The position numbers and the translations under genes are program-made. A stretch of DNA of 64,000 nt from an uncultured Ruminococcus sp. (GTDB taxonomy: Bacteria > Bacillota > Clostridia > Oscillospirales > Ruminococcaceae): positions 1 through 64,000 of the forward strand of contig CAJTYV010000012.1 in NCBI GenBank assembly GCA_910584195.1. The letters run 5' to 3'. The notes under the pieces are model-generated. The model saw nothing but the letters and a program-made list of their open reading frames with translations, made no database searches and was not told where the DNA came from. Below are positions 25,796-34,594 of this stretch, piece after piece (position 1 is the first letter of the stretch; every line of letters begins with the position of its first letter).

Positions 25796-26529
25796 ATTTA
25801 ACTATGAATAATATTAAAGAATACACAGACAGCATTAAGATTGATGATATTCCGTGGAGCAGAATGGTGACGGCTTACGACACAGCAGAAAACTACCCGG
25901 AAATGCTGAAAATTCTTGACGAAATGAAAAACCTTGACGAAGTAAAAAAAGCTTGGAATGAAATTTCATCTATTGAACATCAGTCCACCATGTTTACGCC
26001 TGCTCCGTTCGCTCTCGTCTTTCTTGTTAGAATTTATGAAAAAGCCTTAAATTCTGCCAATAATCCTGTTGCTGTATGGATTGAAGATAAACTTGGGGAT
26101 ATGTTCGAATATTACAAAGAAATATGCGATGATATTGAAAGAACCGAGGATCACCCCAATGCCTTGGAAAATATGTACGATATTCTTGACAGCAAGTATC
26201 TGCTTCCTGAAGGCGTAAGTTTATATGCTATAGAAGATGAAAACGAATTTCAGATGCTTTATGAAAAACTTTTTACTCCGGAATTATTTTACAGCCTTTA
26301 CCACTATTCCAAAGCCGTTCTCGCCGATATTCAGAATACGAAAGAATCAGAAGTATACAGAACGACTTTTCATCTTGAAGAATATTCGGAAGATATTATT
26401 CAAAAAGTGATCTCAGCGGCAATGAAAAGTTCGTCTGTTCCGATAACCGATACTGCCATTGAACTGAATATATCAGAAAAAGATGTAAAAAAAATTCTCA
26501 GTGCAACGTCACAGGTATGGAATCACTGA
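25792..26529 (+). CDS. Unknown soluble helical protein
   Basis: About 245 residues, no family recognised. GTG at 25792 overlaps the ilvD stop in a GTGA arrangement. ATG at 25804 is the alternative, and neither has a clear ribosome binding site. The protein is acidic and mostly helical (ENYPEMLKILDEMKNLDEV, EDKLGDMFEYYKEICDDIE). The C-terminus, IPITDTAIELNISEKDVKKIL in outline, looks like a helix-turn-helix. It has no signal or membrane segment. It is embedded between ilvD and leuC and is therefore co-expressed with them. Confidence 0.65.
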   Translation: MNLTMNNIKEYTDSIKIDDIPWSRMVTAYDTAENYPEMLKILDEMKNLDEVKKAWNEISSIEHQSTMFTPAPFALVFLVRIYEKALNSANNPVAVWIEDKLGDMFEYYKEICDDIERTEDHPNALENMYDILDSKYLLPEGVSLYAIEDENEFQMLYEKLFTPELFYSLYHYSKAVLADIQNTKESEVYRTTFHLEEYSEDIIQKVISAAMKSSSVPITDTAIELNISEKDVKKILSATSQVWNH

Positions 26530-26566
26530 CTTATTCCAAAATTAAAATCCGAAAGGACTGGTTAAA

Positions 26567-27835
26567 ATGGGTATGACAATGACGCAGAAAATTCTTGCGG
26601 CTCATGCAGGAATAGACAGCGTACAGGCAGGACAGCTTATTCTTGCCGATCTTGATTTGGTTCTCGGCAACGATATCACATCTCCGGTTGCTATCAAGGA
26701 ATTTTCAAAATTAAATAAAACAGGCGTTTTTGATAAAAATAAAGTAACTATGGTAATGGATCACTTCGCTCCCAATAAGGATATCAAGGCTGCCGAACAG
26801 TGCAAAATGTGCCGTGATTTCTGCGGCGCTAACGATGTGACACACTTCTACGATGTTGGCGAAATGGGAATAGAACACGCCCTGCTCCCCGAAAAGGGTC
26901 TTGTTTCCGCCGGATACTGCGTTATCGGAGCTGACTCCCATACCTGTACCTACGGCGCACTGGGAGCTTTCTCCACCGGCGTAGGTTCAACCGATATGGC
27001 GTGCGGAATGGCTATCGGCAAGGCGTGGTTTAAAGTCCCCTCAGCCATTAAATTTAATCTGACGGGCAGTCTCGGAAAATATGTTACAGGTAAGGACGTT
27101 ATTCTCCATATAATTGGTAAAATCGGCGTTGACGGCGCACTTTACAGATCTATGGAATTTTCAGGCGAGGGACTTTCGTCGCTGTCCATGTCCGACCGCC
27201 TATGTATCGCTAACATGGCTATTGAGGCAGGCGCAAAGAACGGTATTTTTGCGGTAGACGATATTACCCTCGATTACCTGAAAGCTCACAATGCCGCCGA
27301 GCCTGTTATATACAAGGCAGACGATGATGCAGTTTATGATGACGTAATCGACATTGACTTGTCGGAAATAGAACCGACAGTGGCATTTCCTCACCTACCG
27401 GAAAATGCGAAAACTTTCAGCGAGATCGGTGATATTAAGATAGATCAGGTAGTCATCGGCTCGTGTACCAACGGCAGACTTGAAGATCTTCAAATTGCCG
27501 CCGAGATAATAAAGGGCAGAAAATGTGCAAAAGGCGTGCGCGTTATCGTTATCCCTGCCACTCAGCAGATATATCTTGACGCTATGGAACAGGGACTTCT
27601 TAAGATTTTTATAGAAGCAGGCGCAGTAGTCTCAACGCCTACCTGCGGTCCTTGTCTCGGCGGATATATGGGAATTTTAGCGGCCGGAGAACGTGCGGTC
27701 GCTACTACAAACCGTAATTTTGTCGGACGTATGGGTCACATTGATTCGGAAATATACCTTGCAAGTCCTGCTGTTGCGGCGGCAAGCGCAGTAACAGGCA
27801 AAATTTCAAGTCCCTGGGAGGTCATGGAGAAATGA
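26567..27835 (+). CDS. leuC: 3-isopropylmalate dehydratase, large subunit
   Basis: 422 residues, the aconitase-type large subunit of the prokaryotic/archaeal (HacA-like) class. Fe-S ligands are in VIGSCTNGRLEDL and TPTCGPCLGGYMG. GADSHTCTYGALGAFSTGVG is the typical substrate motif. It acts with LeuD to isomerise 2- to 3-isopropylmalate. Its stop overlaps the leuD start (ATGA). Confidence 0.96.
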   Translation: MGMTMTQKILAAHAGIDSVQAGQLILADLDLVLGNDITSPVAIKEFSKLNKTGVFDKNKVTMVMDHFAPNKDIKAAEQCKMCRDFCGANDVTHFYDVGEMGIEHALLPEKGLVSAGYCVIGADSHTCTYGALGAFSTGVGSTDMACGMAIGKAWFKVPSAIKFNLTGSLGKYVTGKDVILHIIGKIGVDGALYRSMEFSGEGLSSLSMSDRLCIANMAIEAGAKNGIFAVDDITLDYLKAHNAAEPVIYKADDDAVYDDVIDIDLSEIEPTVAFPHLPENAKTFSEIGDIKIDQVVIGSCTNGRLEDLQIAAEIIKGRKCAKGVRVIVIPATQQIYLDAMEQGLLKIFIEAGAVVSTPTCGPCLGGYMGILAAGERAVATTNRNFVGRMGHIDSEIYLASPAVAAASAVTGKISSPWEVMEK

Positions 27836-28326
27836 AATATACAGGAAATGTAATCAAATACGGAGATAATGTCGATACGGACGTTATTATCCCTGCCCGA
27901 TACCTCAATACCAGCGACCATAAGGAGCTTGCTTCACACTGCATGGAGGATCTCGACAAGACTTTTGTAAGCCGTGTACAGTCAGGTGACATCATCACAG
28001 CAGGACAGAATTTCGGCTGCGGTTCGTCAAGAGAACACGCTCCGATCGCTATAAAGGCAAGCGGAGTTTCCCTTGTTATAGCCAAAAGCTTTGCCCGTAT
28101 CTTCTACCGCAACGCTATAAATATCGGACTTGCTATCGTTGAATGTCCAGAAGCTGTTGACGGTATCTCCGAGGGAGATACGATCGAGGCTAATTTAGAT
28201 AACGGCGTCATCAGAAATCTCACCACAGAGCAAGAATTTAAGACAGCGCCGTTCCCCGAATTCGTGCAGAAGATCATTGAAAACGGCGGACTTGTTAACT
28301 CCATAGCAAACGGAACTATCAATTGA
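27832..28326 (+). CDS. leuD: 3-isopropylmalate dehydratase, small subunit
   Basis: 164 residues, swivel domain of the isomerase. Landmarks are YGDNVDTDVIIPARYL near the N-terminus and NFGCGSSREHAPIAIKASG, the substrate-recognition loop. The short form matches the LeuC type present, and a four-base overlap couples them. Confidence 0.96.
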   Translation: MKYTGNVIKYGDNVDTDVIIPARYLNTSDHKELASHCMEDLDKTFVSRVQSGDIITAGQNFGCGSSREHAPIAIKASGVSLVIAKSFARIFYRNAINIGLAIVECPEAVDGISEGDTIEANLDNGVIRNLTTEQEFKTAPFPEFVQKIIENGGLVNSIANGTIN

Positions 28327-28376
28327 ATTACGGCAACGATGATTCATAATTCTTAATTAAACAAGGGGTTTTAGAA

Positions 28377-29450
28377 ATGGAATTTAATATAGCACTTCTT
28401 AAAGGCGACGGCATAGGTCCTGAGATCGTGGACAGCGCCGTTGCCGTACTTGAAAAGGCGGCTGAAAAATTCGGTCATAAATTCAACTTCACCTCATATC
28501 TCATAGGCGGCTGCGCTATCGACGCAACAGGAAAGCCGTTACCGCAGGAAACCGTTGACGGCTGTCTTGCAAGCGACAGCGTACTACTCGGAGCTGTCGG
28601 AGGTCCTAAGTGGGACGATCAGCCCGGTGAAAACCGTCCCGAAAAGGCTCTGCTCGGAATACGCGAAGCTCTCGGACTGTATACAAACCTTCGTCCTGCA
28701 AAACTCTATCCTGCACTCAGAAACGCTTCTCCGCTCAAAGACGGTATAGTCGGAGACGGATTTGACCTTATGATAGTACGCGAGCTGACAGGAGGCATCT
28801 ACTTCGGAGACCGCGGTTACAGACAGGGCAAATACGGCGAAGAAGCTTTTGACACGGAAGCCTACAGCGTGACCGAAATTGAGCGTATAGGACGTGTTGC
28901 CTTTGATTCCGCCATGAAGCGCAGCAAAAAGCTTTGCAGTATCGACAAGGCAAACGTTCTTGAATCCTCACGGCTTTGGAGAAAGACCATGCACCGCCTT
29001 GCCGAAGAATATCCCCAAGTTGAATATTCAGATATGTTTGTTGACAATGCAGCTATGCAGCTTGTAAGAAATCCCCGCCAGTTCGATGTCATCGTTACTT
29101 CAAACATGTTCGGAGATATTCTTTCCGATGAAGCCTCGCAGATAACAGGCTCTATAGGTATGCTGGCAAGCGCGTCAATGGGCGAAACGACAAGGGGGAT
29201 GTACGAACCGATACACGGTTCGGCGCCTGATATTGCAGGTCAGAACAAGGCTAACCCTATCGCAACCATTCTTTCGGGCGCAATGATGCTGCGTTATTCT
29301 TTCGGACTTTCAGATGAAGCGGATGCCATAGAAAAAGCAGTTGATAATGTACTCAACGCAGGTTACCGTACTGCCGACCTTATGGGAAGCTCAGAGGGCT
29401 CCCCCCTTACCTGTACGGAAATGACACAGAAAATTTCAGAGGCTTTGTAA
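28377..29450 (+). CDS. leuB: 3-isopropylmalate dehydrogenase
   Basis: 357 residues, NAD-dependent oxidative decarboxylase of leucine synthesis. ALLKGDGIGPEI at the N-terminus, ELTGGIYFGDRGYRQG at the active site, SDEASQITGSIGMLASASMG for Mg and substrate, and EPIHGSAPDIAGQNKANP for NAD are all intact. An AAGGGG site lies about ten bases before the ATG. Its stop overlaps the DUF815 gene start (TAATG). Confidence 0.97.
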   Translation: MEFNIALLKGDGIGPEIVDSAVAVLEKAAEKFGHKFNFTSYLIGGCAIDATGKPLPQETVDGCLASDSVLLGAVGGPKWDDQPGENRPEKALLGIREALGLYTNLRPAKLYPALRNASPLKDGIVGDGFDLMIVRELTGGIYFGDRGYRQGKYGEEAFDTEAYSVTEIERIGRVAFDSAMKRSKKLCSIDKANVLESSRLWRKTMHRLAEEYPQVEYSDMFVDNAAMQLVRNPRQFDVIVTSNMFGDILSDEASQITGSIGMLASASMGETTRGMYEPIHGSAPDIAGQNKANPIATILSGAMMLRYSFGLSDEADAIEKAVDNVLNAGYRTADLMGSSEGSPLTCTEMTQKISEAL

Positions 29451-30652
29451 TGGCTAATATACGTGAAAAACTGGATAATCTTTATTGCGGACTGCATTCT
29501 TTGACCGTGTTCCGCAGCATGCTGAACGATAACGTTATTTCGGCTCTGTCGGAGCTTCTTAAACTTCACGCCGAAGGCAGAAGCTTTGATGCGGACGTTT
29601 ATTCCGAATTTGCAGCGAGACTTTACGAACACACGCCCGACCTGACCGAATATATATTCAAAACAGTCTGCGAAAACGAAAATTTCTACATATGCGGACG
29701 CGCCAAAGGCAATACTTTTGAAGAAATTATTGAAACTGCCGTAAAAAACGAGCTTAATCTTTTAAACGAACTTGCAGAACTTTCTCCCCAAGAGCTTCAA
29801 TACGGATATTACCGCCACTTTCCGCTTGCAGAATGGAAAACCTCGGAAATCAATTTTACATGCGAATATAAAAAACGACTCGAAAATATCGGTAAATACG
29901 GTTATGGAAAATACTCGCAGAACAGAATGTTTATTTTCAGAAATAATGAAACAGTTCCCGTAAAATTTCCCGATAAACAGCGGCTTTCCGAGCTTTTCGG
30001 ATACGAACGGGAACGCCGTGAAGTCGTTAATAACACCCTTGCGCTGGTAACGGGAAAAAAAGCGCAGAATGTTCTGCTTTACGGAGATGCAGGCACCGGA
30101 AAATCGTCAACCGTCAAAGCTGTTGTCAACGAATTTGCCGATATGGGTCTGAGACTTGTCGAGATAACAAAAGAACAGCTGAGAGATATACCTGCGCTTA
30201 TCGACGAACTCAGCGAAAATCCGCTGAAATTCATTATTTTCATAGACGACCTTAGCTTCATGTCGGGCGAGGACTGCTTCGGCGCACTGAAAGCCGTTCT
30301 TGAGGGCTCTGTATCGGCGGGGTCTGATAATATCGCTATATATGCCACAAGTAACCGCCGTCACCTCGTCAAGGAAAGTTTCTCTGACAGAGAGGGTGAC
30401 GACGTTCACAAAAACGATACCATGCAGGAAATGCTGTCGCTTTCCGCACGTTTTGGTCTGAGAGTTAATTTCAGCCGTCCGGACAAAAAGAATTATACGG
30501 CTATCGCCCTTGAAATGGCAAAGACGCACGGCATAAATATGTCCGATGACGAAATAATACTTAAAGCGGAACAGTTCGCTATTTCGTCAGGAAACGGACG
30601 TTCACCGAGAACTGCACGTCAGTTTATCAATCAGTTAGTTATGGAGATGTAA
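29450..30652 (+). CDS. DUF815-family AAA+ ATPase
   Basis: 400 residues. The N-terminal 190 residues are helical and variable. The C-terminal AAA+ domain of the DUF815 family has Walker A LLYGDAGTGKSSTVKAV (about 205-221), Walker B FIIFIDDLSF, sensor ATSNRRHLV and an Arg-rich NGRSPRTARQF. The family resembles the motor part of MoxR/ClpX-like remodellers but its cellular role is not established. The start overlaps the leuB stop by one base and ilvA follows after two bases, so it is fully inside the branched-chain operon. Confidence 0.85.
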   Translation: MANIREKLDNLYCGLHSLTVFRSMLNDNVISALSELLKLHAEGRSFDADVYSEFAARLYEHTPDLTEYIFKTVCENENFYICGRAKGNTFEEIIETAVKNELNLLNELAELSPQELQYGYYRHFPLAEWKTSEINFTCEYKKRLENIGKYGYGKYSQNRMFIFRNNETVPVKFPDKQRLSELFGYERERREVVNNTLALVTGKKAQNVLLYGDAGTGKSSTVKAVVNEFADMGLRLVEITKEQLRDIPALIDELSENPLKFIIFIDDLSFMSGEDCFGALKAVLEGSVSAGSDNIAIYATSNRRHLVKESFSDREGDDVHKNDTMQEMLSLSARFGLRVNFSRPDKKNYTAIALEMAKTHGINMSDDEIILKAEQFAISSGNGRSPRTARQFINQLVMEM

Positions 30653-30654
30653 AA

Positions 30655-31854
30655 ATGCTTACTTTAGACAAAATTTATCACGCAAAATACGTCCTGAAAC
30701 AAGTAATCAGAGAAACTGACGTTATTCATGCGCCAAAAATAAACCCAGAATCAAATATCTGGCTTAAAACTGAAAATCTGCAAATTACAGGATCGTTTAA
30801 GGTTCGCGGAGCTTATTATAAAATGTCCTGCCTTTCCGATGAGGAAAAGGCAAAGGGCGTTATTGCCTGCTCCGCCGGAAATCATGCTCAGGGAGTTGCT
30901 CTTGCAGCTTCCAAAAACGGCATACGCTCAATAATCTGCCTTCCGGACGGAGCGCCCATATCAAAAGTTGAAGCCACTAAAAGCTATGGTGCGGAAGTAT
31001 GCCTTGTTAAAGGGGTATACGACGATGCCTACAAAGAAGCGCTCCGTCAGCGTGATGAACACGGATACACTTTCGTTCACCCGTTTGACGATGAAAATGT
31101 TATCGCAGGTCAGGGTACTATCGGTCTGGAGCTTATCGAGCAAATTCCCGATATGGAAGCTGTTATCGTTCCTATCGGCGGCGGCGGACTTATCTCCGGC
31201 GTTGCCTACGCCATAAAAAGCCTGAATCCTAAAATAAAGGTATACGGCGTTCAAGCGGCCGGCGCACCCAGTATGTACAACGCCGTACGCGACGGTCAGA
31301 TAGAACGTCTCGACGGCGTTTCAACTATTGCAGACGGAATTGCCGTTAAAGAACCGGGTGAAAATACATTCAGACTTGTTTCGGATTATGTAGACGACAT
31401 CGTTACAGTCACCGATGATGAGATCTCAGCGGCTATCCTCGCGCTTATGGAACAGCAGAAACTGGTAACAGAGGGTGCCGGAGCCGTTCCGGTAGCTGCA
31501 GCAATGTTCAACAAAGTACCTGTTAAGGACAAAAAGACCGTATGTCTGCTTTCAGGAGGAAATATCGACGTTACCATACTCTCGCGCGTAATAAAGAGGG
31601 GACTGCTTATGACCGGCAGAAACAGCACACTGAATATCGAACTTATCGACAAGCCCGGACAGCTTATGGACGTTTCACGTATTATTGCCGAACTCGGCGG
31701 AAACGTTATCTCTATTCATCACGAACGAGCCAATGAAGGCTCGGACGTAAACGGCTGTTATCTGAGAATCGTCCTCGAAACACGTAACTACGAGCATATC
31801 GAGGAGATCAAAAACGCCCTCAAATCAAACGGATTTAAGCTTTCCGGTGACTAA
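30655..31854 (+). CDS. ilvA: Threonine ammonia-lyase (dehydratase)
   Basis: 399 residues. It makes 2-oxobutyrate from threonine, the entry to isoleucine. The PLP lysine is in TGSFKVRGAYYKM, CSAGNHAQGVALAA binds the substrate, and the glycine loop is IGGGGLISGVAYAIKS. A single C-terminal ACT domain (about 325-399, NIELIDKPGQLMDVSRIIAE) is present, unlike the double-domain biosynthetic enzyme of enterobacteria. In context it is biosynthetic. The substrate could include serine. Confidence 0.94.
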   Translation: MLTLDKIYHAKYVLKQVIRETDVIHAPKINPESNIWLKTENLQITGSFKVRGAYYKMSCLSDEEKAKGVIACSAGNHAQGVALAASKNGIRSIICLPDGAPISKVEATKSYGAEVCLVKGVYDDAYKEALRQRDEHGYTFVHPFDDENVIAGQGTIGLELIEQIPDMEAVIVPIGGGGLISGVAYAIKSLNPKIKVYGVQAAGAPSMYNAVRDGQIERLDGVSTIADGIAVKEPGENTFRLVSDYVDDIVTVTDDEISAAILALMEQQKLVTEGAGAVPVAAAMFNKVPVKDKKTVCLLSGGNIDVTILSRVIKRGLLMTGRNSTLNIELIDKPGQLMDVSRIIAELGGNVISIHHERANEGSDVNGCYLRIVLETRNYEHIEEIKNALKSNGFKLSGD

Positions 31855-32096
31855 ATATTTGCAAATATATGGTGGACTCTGTCCCCCATCCCCCCTGCCA
31901 AAGGGGTGACCCCTTTGAAATCTCTGTTGTCGTAAGTGAGACAGTATAAAGTCTCCGTATTCTTTCAAAAGCTCATATTCCAGAGACTTTATTCTGTCTC
32001 ACTTACGAAAATGGGTTCAAAGAATTACCTCTCGACAAGAAGTAAGAGGTAACAAAATCACATAAATTACAAATAGTAACATTGGAGGTTTTAATT
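31855..32096. repeat. Intergenic hairpin-rich repeat region
   Basis: Two structures lie between ilvA and ridA. CAAAGGGGT-G-ACCCCTTTG is at 31899-31917. A long stem follows with 25-base arms at 31931-31955 and 31983-32007, differing at one position, around a 27-base loop. The arms start CGTAAGTGAGACAG. No gene is present. The second structure looks like a small mobile or processed repeat. Confidence 0.75.
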
Positions 32097-32474
32097 ATGA
32101 TAAAAATTCATACAGAAAAAGCGCCTGCTGCCGTAGGTCCTTATTCGCAGGCTGTCATCTCAAACAAAATGGTCTATACCAGCGGTCAAATAGCTATAAA
32201 TCCTGCCACCAATACCATTGAAGCTGTTACTATTGAGGAACAGACCGAACAGGTAATGCGCAACCTTTCCGCCGTACTTGAAACTGCCGGCTCATCATTT
32301 GACAAGGCAGTCAAAACGACCTGTTTCCTCGCTGATATGGACGACTTTTCAGCATTTAACGAAGTCTACGGAAAGTATTTTACAAATCTTCCGGCACGAA
32401 GCTGTGTTGCCGTTAAAACTCTTCCCAAAAATGTTCTCGTTGAAGTAGAAGTTATTGCGGAAACTATTTTATAA
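32097..32474 (+). CDS. ridA: RidA-family reactive enamine/imine deaminase
   Basis: A 125-residue YjgF/YER057c/UK114 protein. KAPAAVGPYSQAVI, YTSGQIAINP, the Arg of LPARSCVAVKTLPK (needed for imine hydrolysis) and a C-terminal VEVIAE are typical. It hydrolyses 2-aminoacrylate and related products released by IlvA-type enzymes, and ilvA is the preceding gene. ATG at 32097 follows GGAGG by eight bases, while the upstream ATG at 32082 has no site. Confidence 0.95.
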   Translation: MIKIHTEKAPAAVGPYSQAVISNKMVYTSGQIAINPATNTIEAVTIEEQTEQVMRNLSAVLETAGSSFDKAVKTTCFLADMDDFSAFNEVYGKYFTNLPARSCVAVKTLPKNVLVEVEVIAETIL

Positions 32475-32498
32475 CTATTCTCTCTAAAGGAGGTTATC

Positions 32499-33434
32499 AT
32501 GAATATAAAAGAATTACAGGAAAAGGTTATTGAGCTAAAAAATAAAACCAATACAGCCATTCTTGCTCACAGCTATCAGGCACGTGAAATAGTGGAAGTC
32601 GCCGATTTCACAGGCGACAGCTACAAGCTCAGCGTAGACGCGGCGAATACCGAAGCGGATAATATACTTTTCTGCGGAGTACATTTTATGGCTGAAACAG
32701 CTAAAATGCTCTCTCCCGAAAAACACGTTTACCTCGCTAATAGAAATGCCGGATGTCCTATGGCTGAACAAATGGACAAGGATATGATAGCTCGGATAAA
32801 ATCCTCAGACCCTGAACGCACGGTCGTTGCCTATATCAATACGACTGCCGCGCTCAAAACCGTTTGCGATGTTTGCGTTACATCGTCCAGTGCGCTGAAG
32901 ATAGTCAAGGCTCTTGATTCAGACAAGATACTCTTTATCCCTGACTGCAATCTCGGCGGCTGGATAAAAAAACAAGTACCCGAAAAAGACATAAAGCTTT
33001 TGCAGGGAGGATGTCCTACTCATGCGGCGGTGACCGTTAAAGAGGTCAAAGAAGCCAAATCAGAACATCCTGACGCTCTTTTTCTCGTTCACCCCGAATG
33101 CCGTCCCGAGATAACTGAGCTTGCCGACTATGTGGGTTCAACGAGCGGTATCATGAACTTCGCGAAAAATTCCGATGCAAAGGAATTTATCATTGGTACG
33201 GAAAATTCTATTGCCGAACATTTACAATACGACTGCCCTGAAAAAAAATTCTATCCGCTGACGAAAAATCTCGTCTGCCGCAATATGAAGCTTACAACGC
33301 TGCCTGACGTGTACTTGTCGCTGCTGGCGATCGCCGGTGATCCGAACGGCGAGGCGTTCGAGATACTCATGGATAACGAACTGATTTCATCCGCACGTAA
33401 ATGTATCGACAAAATGATAGAACTCGGAGGCTGA
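32499..33434 (+). CDS. nadA: Quinolinate synthase
   Basis: 311 residues. It condenses iminoaspartate with dihydroxyacetone phosphate for NAD synthesis, using a [4Fe-4S] cluster. Conserved cysteine regions are NRNAGCPMAEQM, the CDVCVTSSSALKIVKAL segment and the C-terminal part. HSYQAREIVEVADFTGDSY and FLVHPECRPE are family landmarks. AAAGGAGG precedes the ATG. nadB and nadC are not in the window. Confidence 0.95.
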   Translation: MNIKELQEKVIELKNKTNTAILAHSYQAREIVEVADFTGDSYKLSVDAANTEADNILFCGVHFMAETAKMLSPEKHVYLANRNAGCPMAEQMDKDMIARIKSSDPERTVVAYINTTAALKTVCDVCVTSSSALKIVKALDSDKILFIPDCNLGGWIKKQVPEKDIKLLQGGCPTHAAVTVKEVKEAKSEHPDALFLVHPECRPEITELADYVGSTSGIMNFAKNSDAKEFIIGTENSIAEHLQYDCPEKKFYPLTKNLVCRNMKLTTLPDVYLSLLAIAGDPNGEAFEILMDNELISSARKCIDKMIELGG

Positions 33435-33442
33435 GCTGTTAC

Positions 33443-34489
33443 TTGATAAATTTGATTGAAAAGCTTTACTGTACCGAAAACCTGACTGACGCAGAATTAA
33501 AAGCTCTTATTGAGGACAATTCTGACGAAGTTTCCTCACATTTGGCAAAACGTGCAGATGAAATCCGACAGAAATATTACGGAAAAAAAGTATTTCTCAG
33601 AGGACTCATTGAAATATCGTCTTACTGTAAAAACGACTGCTATTACTGCGGTATCAGGCGGAGCAATAAATCGGCGGAGCGTTATCGCCTTGACCGCAGT
33701 CAAATATTAAAATGCGCCGATATTGGCTATAAATTGGGATTCAGAACATTTGTCATGCAGGGCGGTGAGGACGCTTTTTTTAACGATGATTATATCTGCA
33801 GCGTCATATCGGAAATTCACAGGAATTTCCCCGGCTGCGCCATAACCTTGTCCCTCGGAGAACGTTCAGCCGAAAGTTACGGAAAAATGAAGGCGGCAGG
33901 GGCTGACCGTTATCTACTTCGTCATGAAGCGGCAGACGAAAAATTATACCAAAAACTTCACCCTGCCGAAATGAGTCTTGACAACAGAAAGAAATGTCTG
34001 TATAATTTAATAGAGACAGGTTTTCAGACAGGTTCCGGTTTCATGGTCGGCGCGCCCTTTCAGACAACGGACAATATTATTTCGGATATTCGATTTTTAC
34101 AGAAGCTGAATCCTCATATGATAGGGATAGGACCTTTTATCCCTCACAAATATACGCCTTTTAGGGACGAAAGGGGCGGTACGGCGGAGCTTACACTGCG
34201 GCTTCTCGGCATATTGAGGCTTATGTTTCCTAAAGTACTTCTGCCGGCAACAACCGCTCTCGGAACTATTGCGGAAAACGGCAGAGTTTTGGGACTTAAA
34301 ACAGGCTGCAACGTTATTATGCCAAATCTTTCACCGGAAGAAGTTCGCTGTAAATACAGTCTTTACGACAATAAGCTTATCACAGGAGGCGAAGCGGCAG
34401 AGGGACTTTCTCTGCTTAAATCCGAAATTGAAGCGGCAGGATATGAAGTTGCTTCCGAAAGAGGCGATTATGTATCACAACATTGTTAA
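33443..34489 (+). CDS. hydE: [FeFe]-hydrogenase maturase HydE (radical SAM)
   Basis: About 348 residues. The radical SAM CxxxCxxC motif is in EISSYCKNDCYYCGIRRSN, the form seen in HydE. GYKLGFRTFVMQGGED and LRHEAADEKLYQKLHP follow as in HydE/BioB-like barrels. HydE helps build the di-thiolate-bridged H-cluster precursor. The start is probably TTG at 33443, 12 bases after GGAGG and nine bases past the nadA stop, with TTG at 33452 possible. hydF and hydG are not nearby. A different member of the HydE/PylB/BioB group is a lesser possibility. Confidence 0.85.
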   Translation: MINLIEKLYCTENLTDAELKALIEDNSDEVSSHLAKRADEIRQKYYGKKVFLRGLIEISSYCKNDCYYCGIRRSNKSAERYRLDRSQILKCADIGYKLGFRTFVMQGGEDAFFNDDYICSVISEIHRNFPGCAITLSLGERSAESYGKMKAAGADRYLLRHEAADEKLYQKLHPAEMSLDNRKKCLYNLIETGFQTGSGFMVGAPFQTTDNIISDIRFLQKLNPHMIGIGPFIPHKYTPFRDERGGTAELTLRLLGILRLMFPKVLLPATTALGTIAENGRVLGLKTGCNVIMPNLSPEEVRCKYSLYDNKLITGGEAAEGLSLLKSEIEAAGYEVASERGDYVSQHC

Positions 34490-34594
34490 AATATATCAAA
34501 AGACAATGTAAAAAGCAGAAACATACTTTCGTATAATGAGTTTTGAACGCAGTCATATAGGGAGAATATTTATAAGTATTTTAGGGGGATTTTT

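Noticed and set aside
31855..32096. Possible CRISPR-like array because of repeated arms
   Set aside because: Only two arms in inverted orientation, so it is a hairpin. No direct repeats with regular spacers were seen anywhere in the window.
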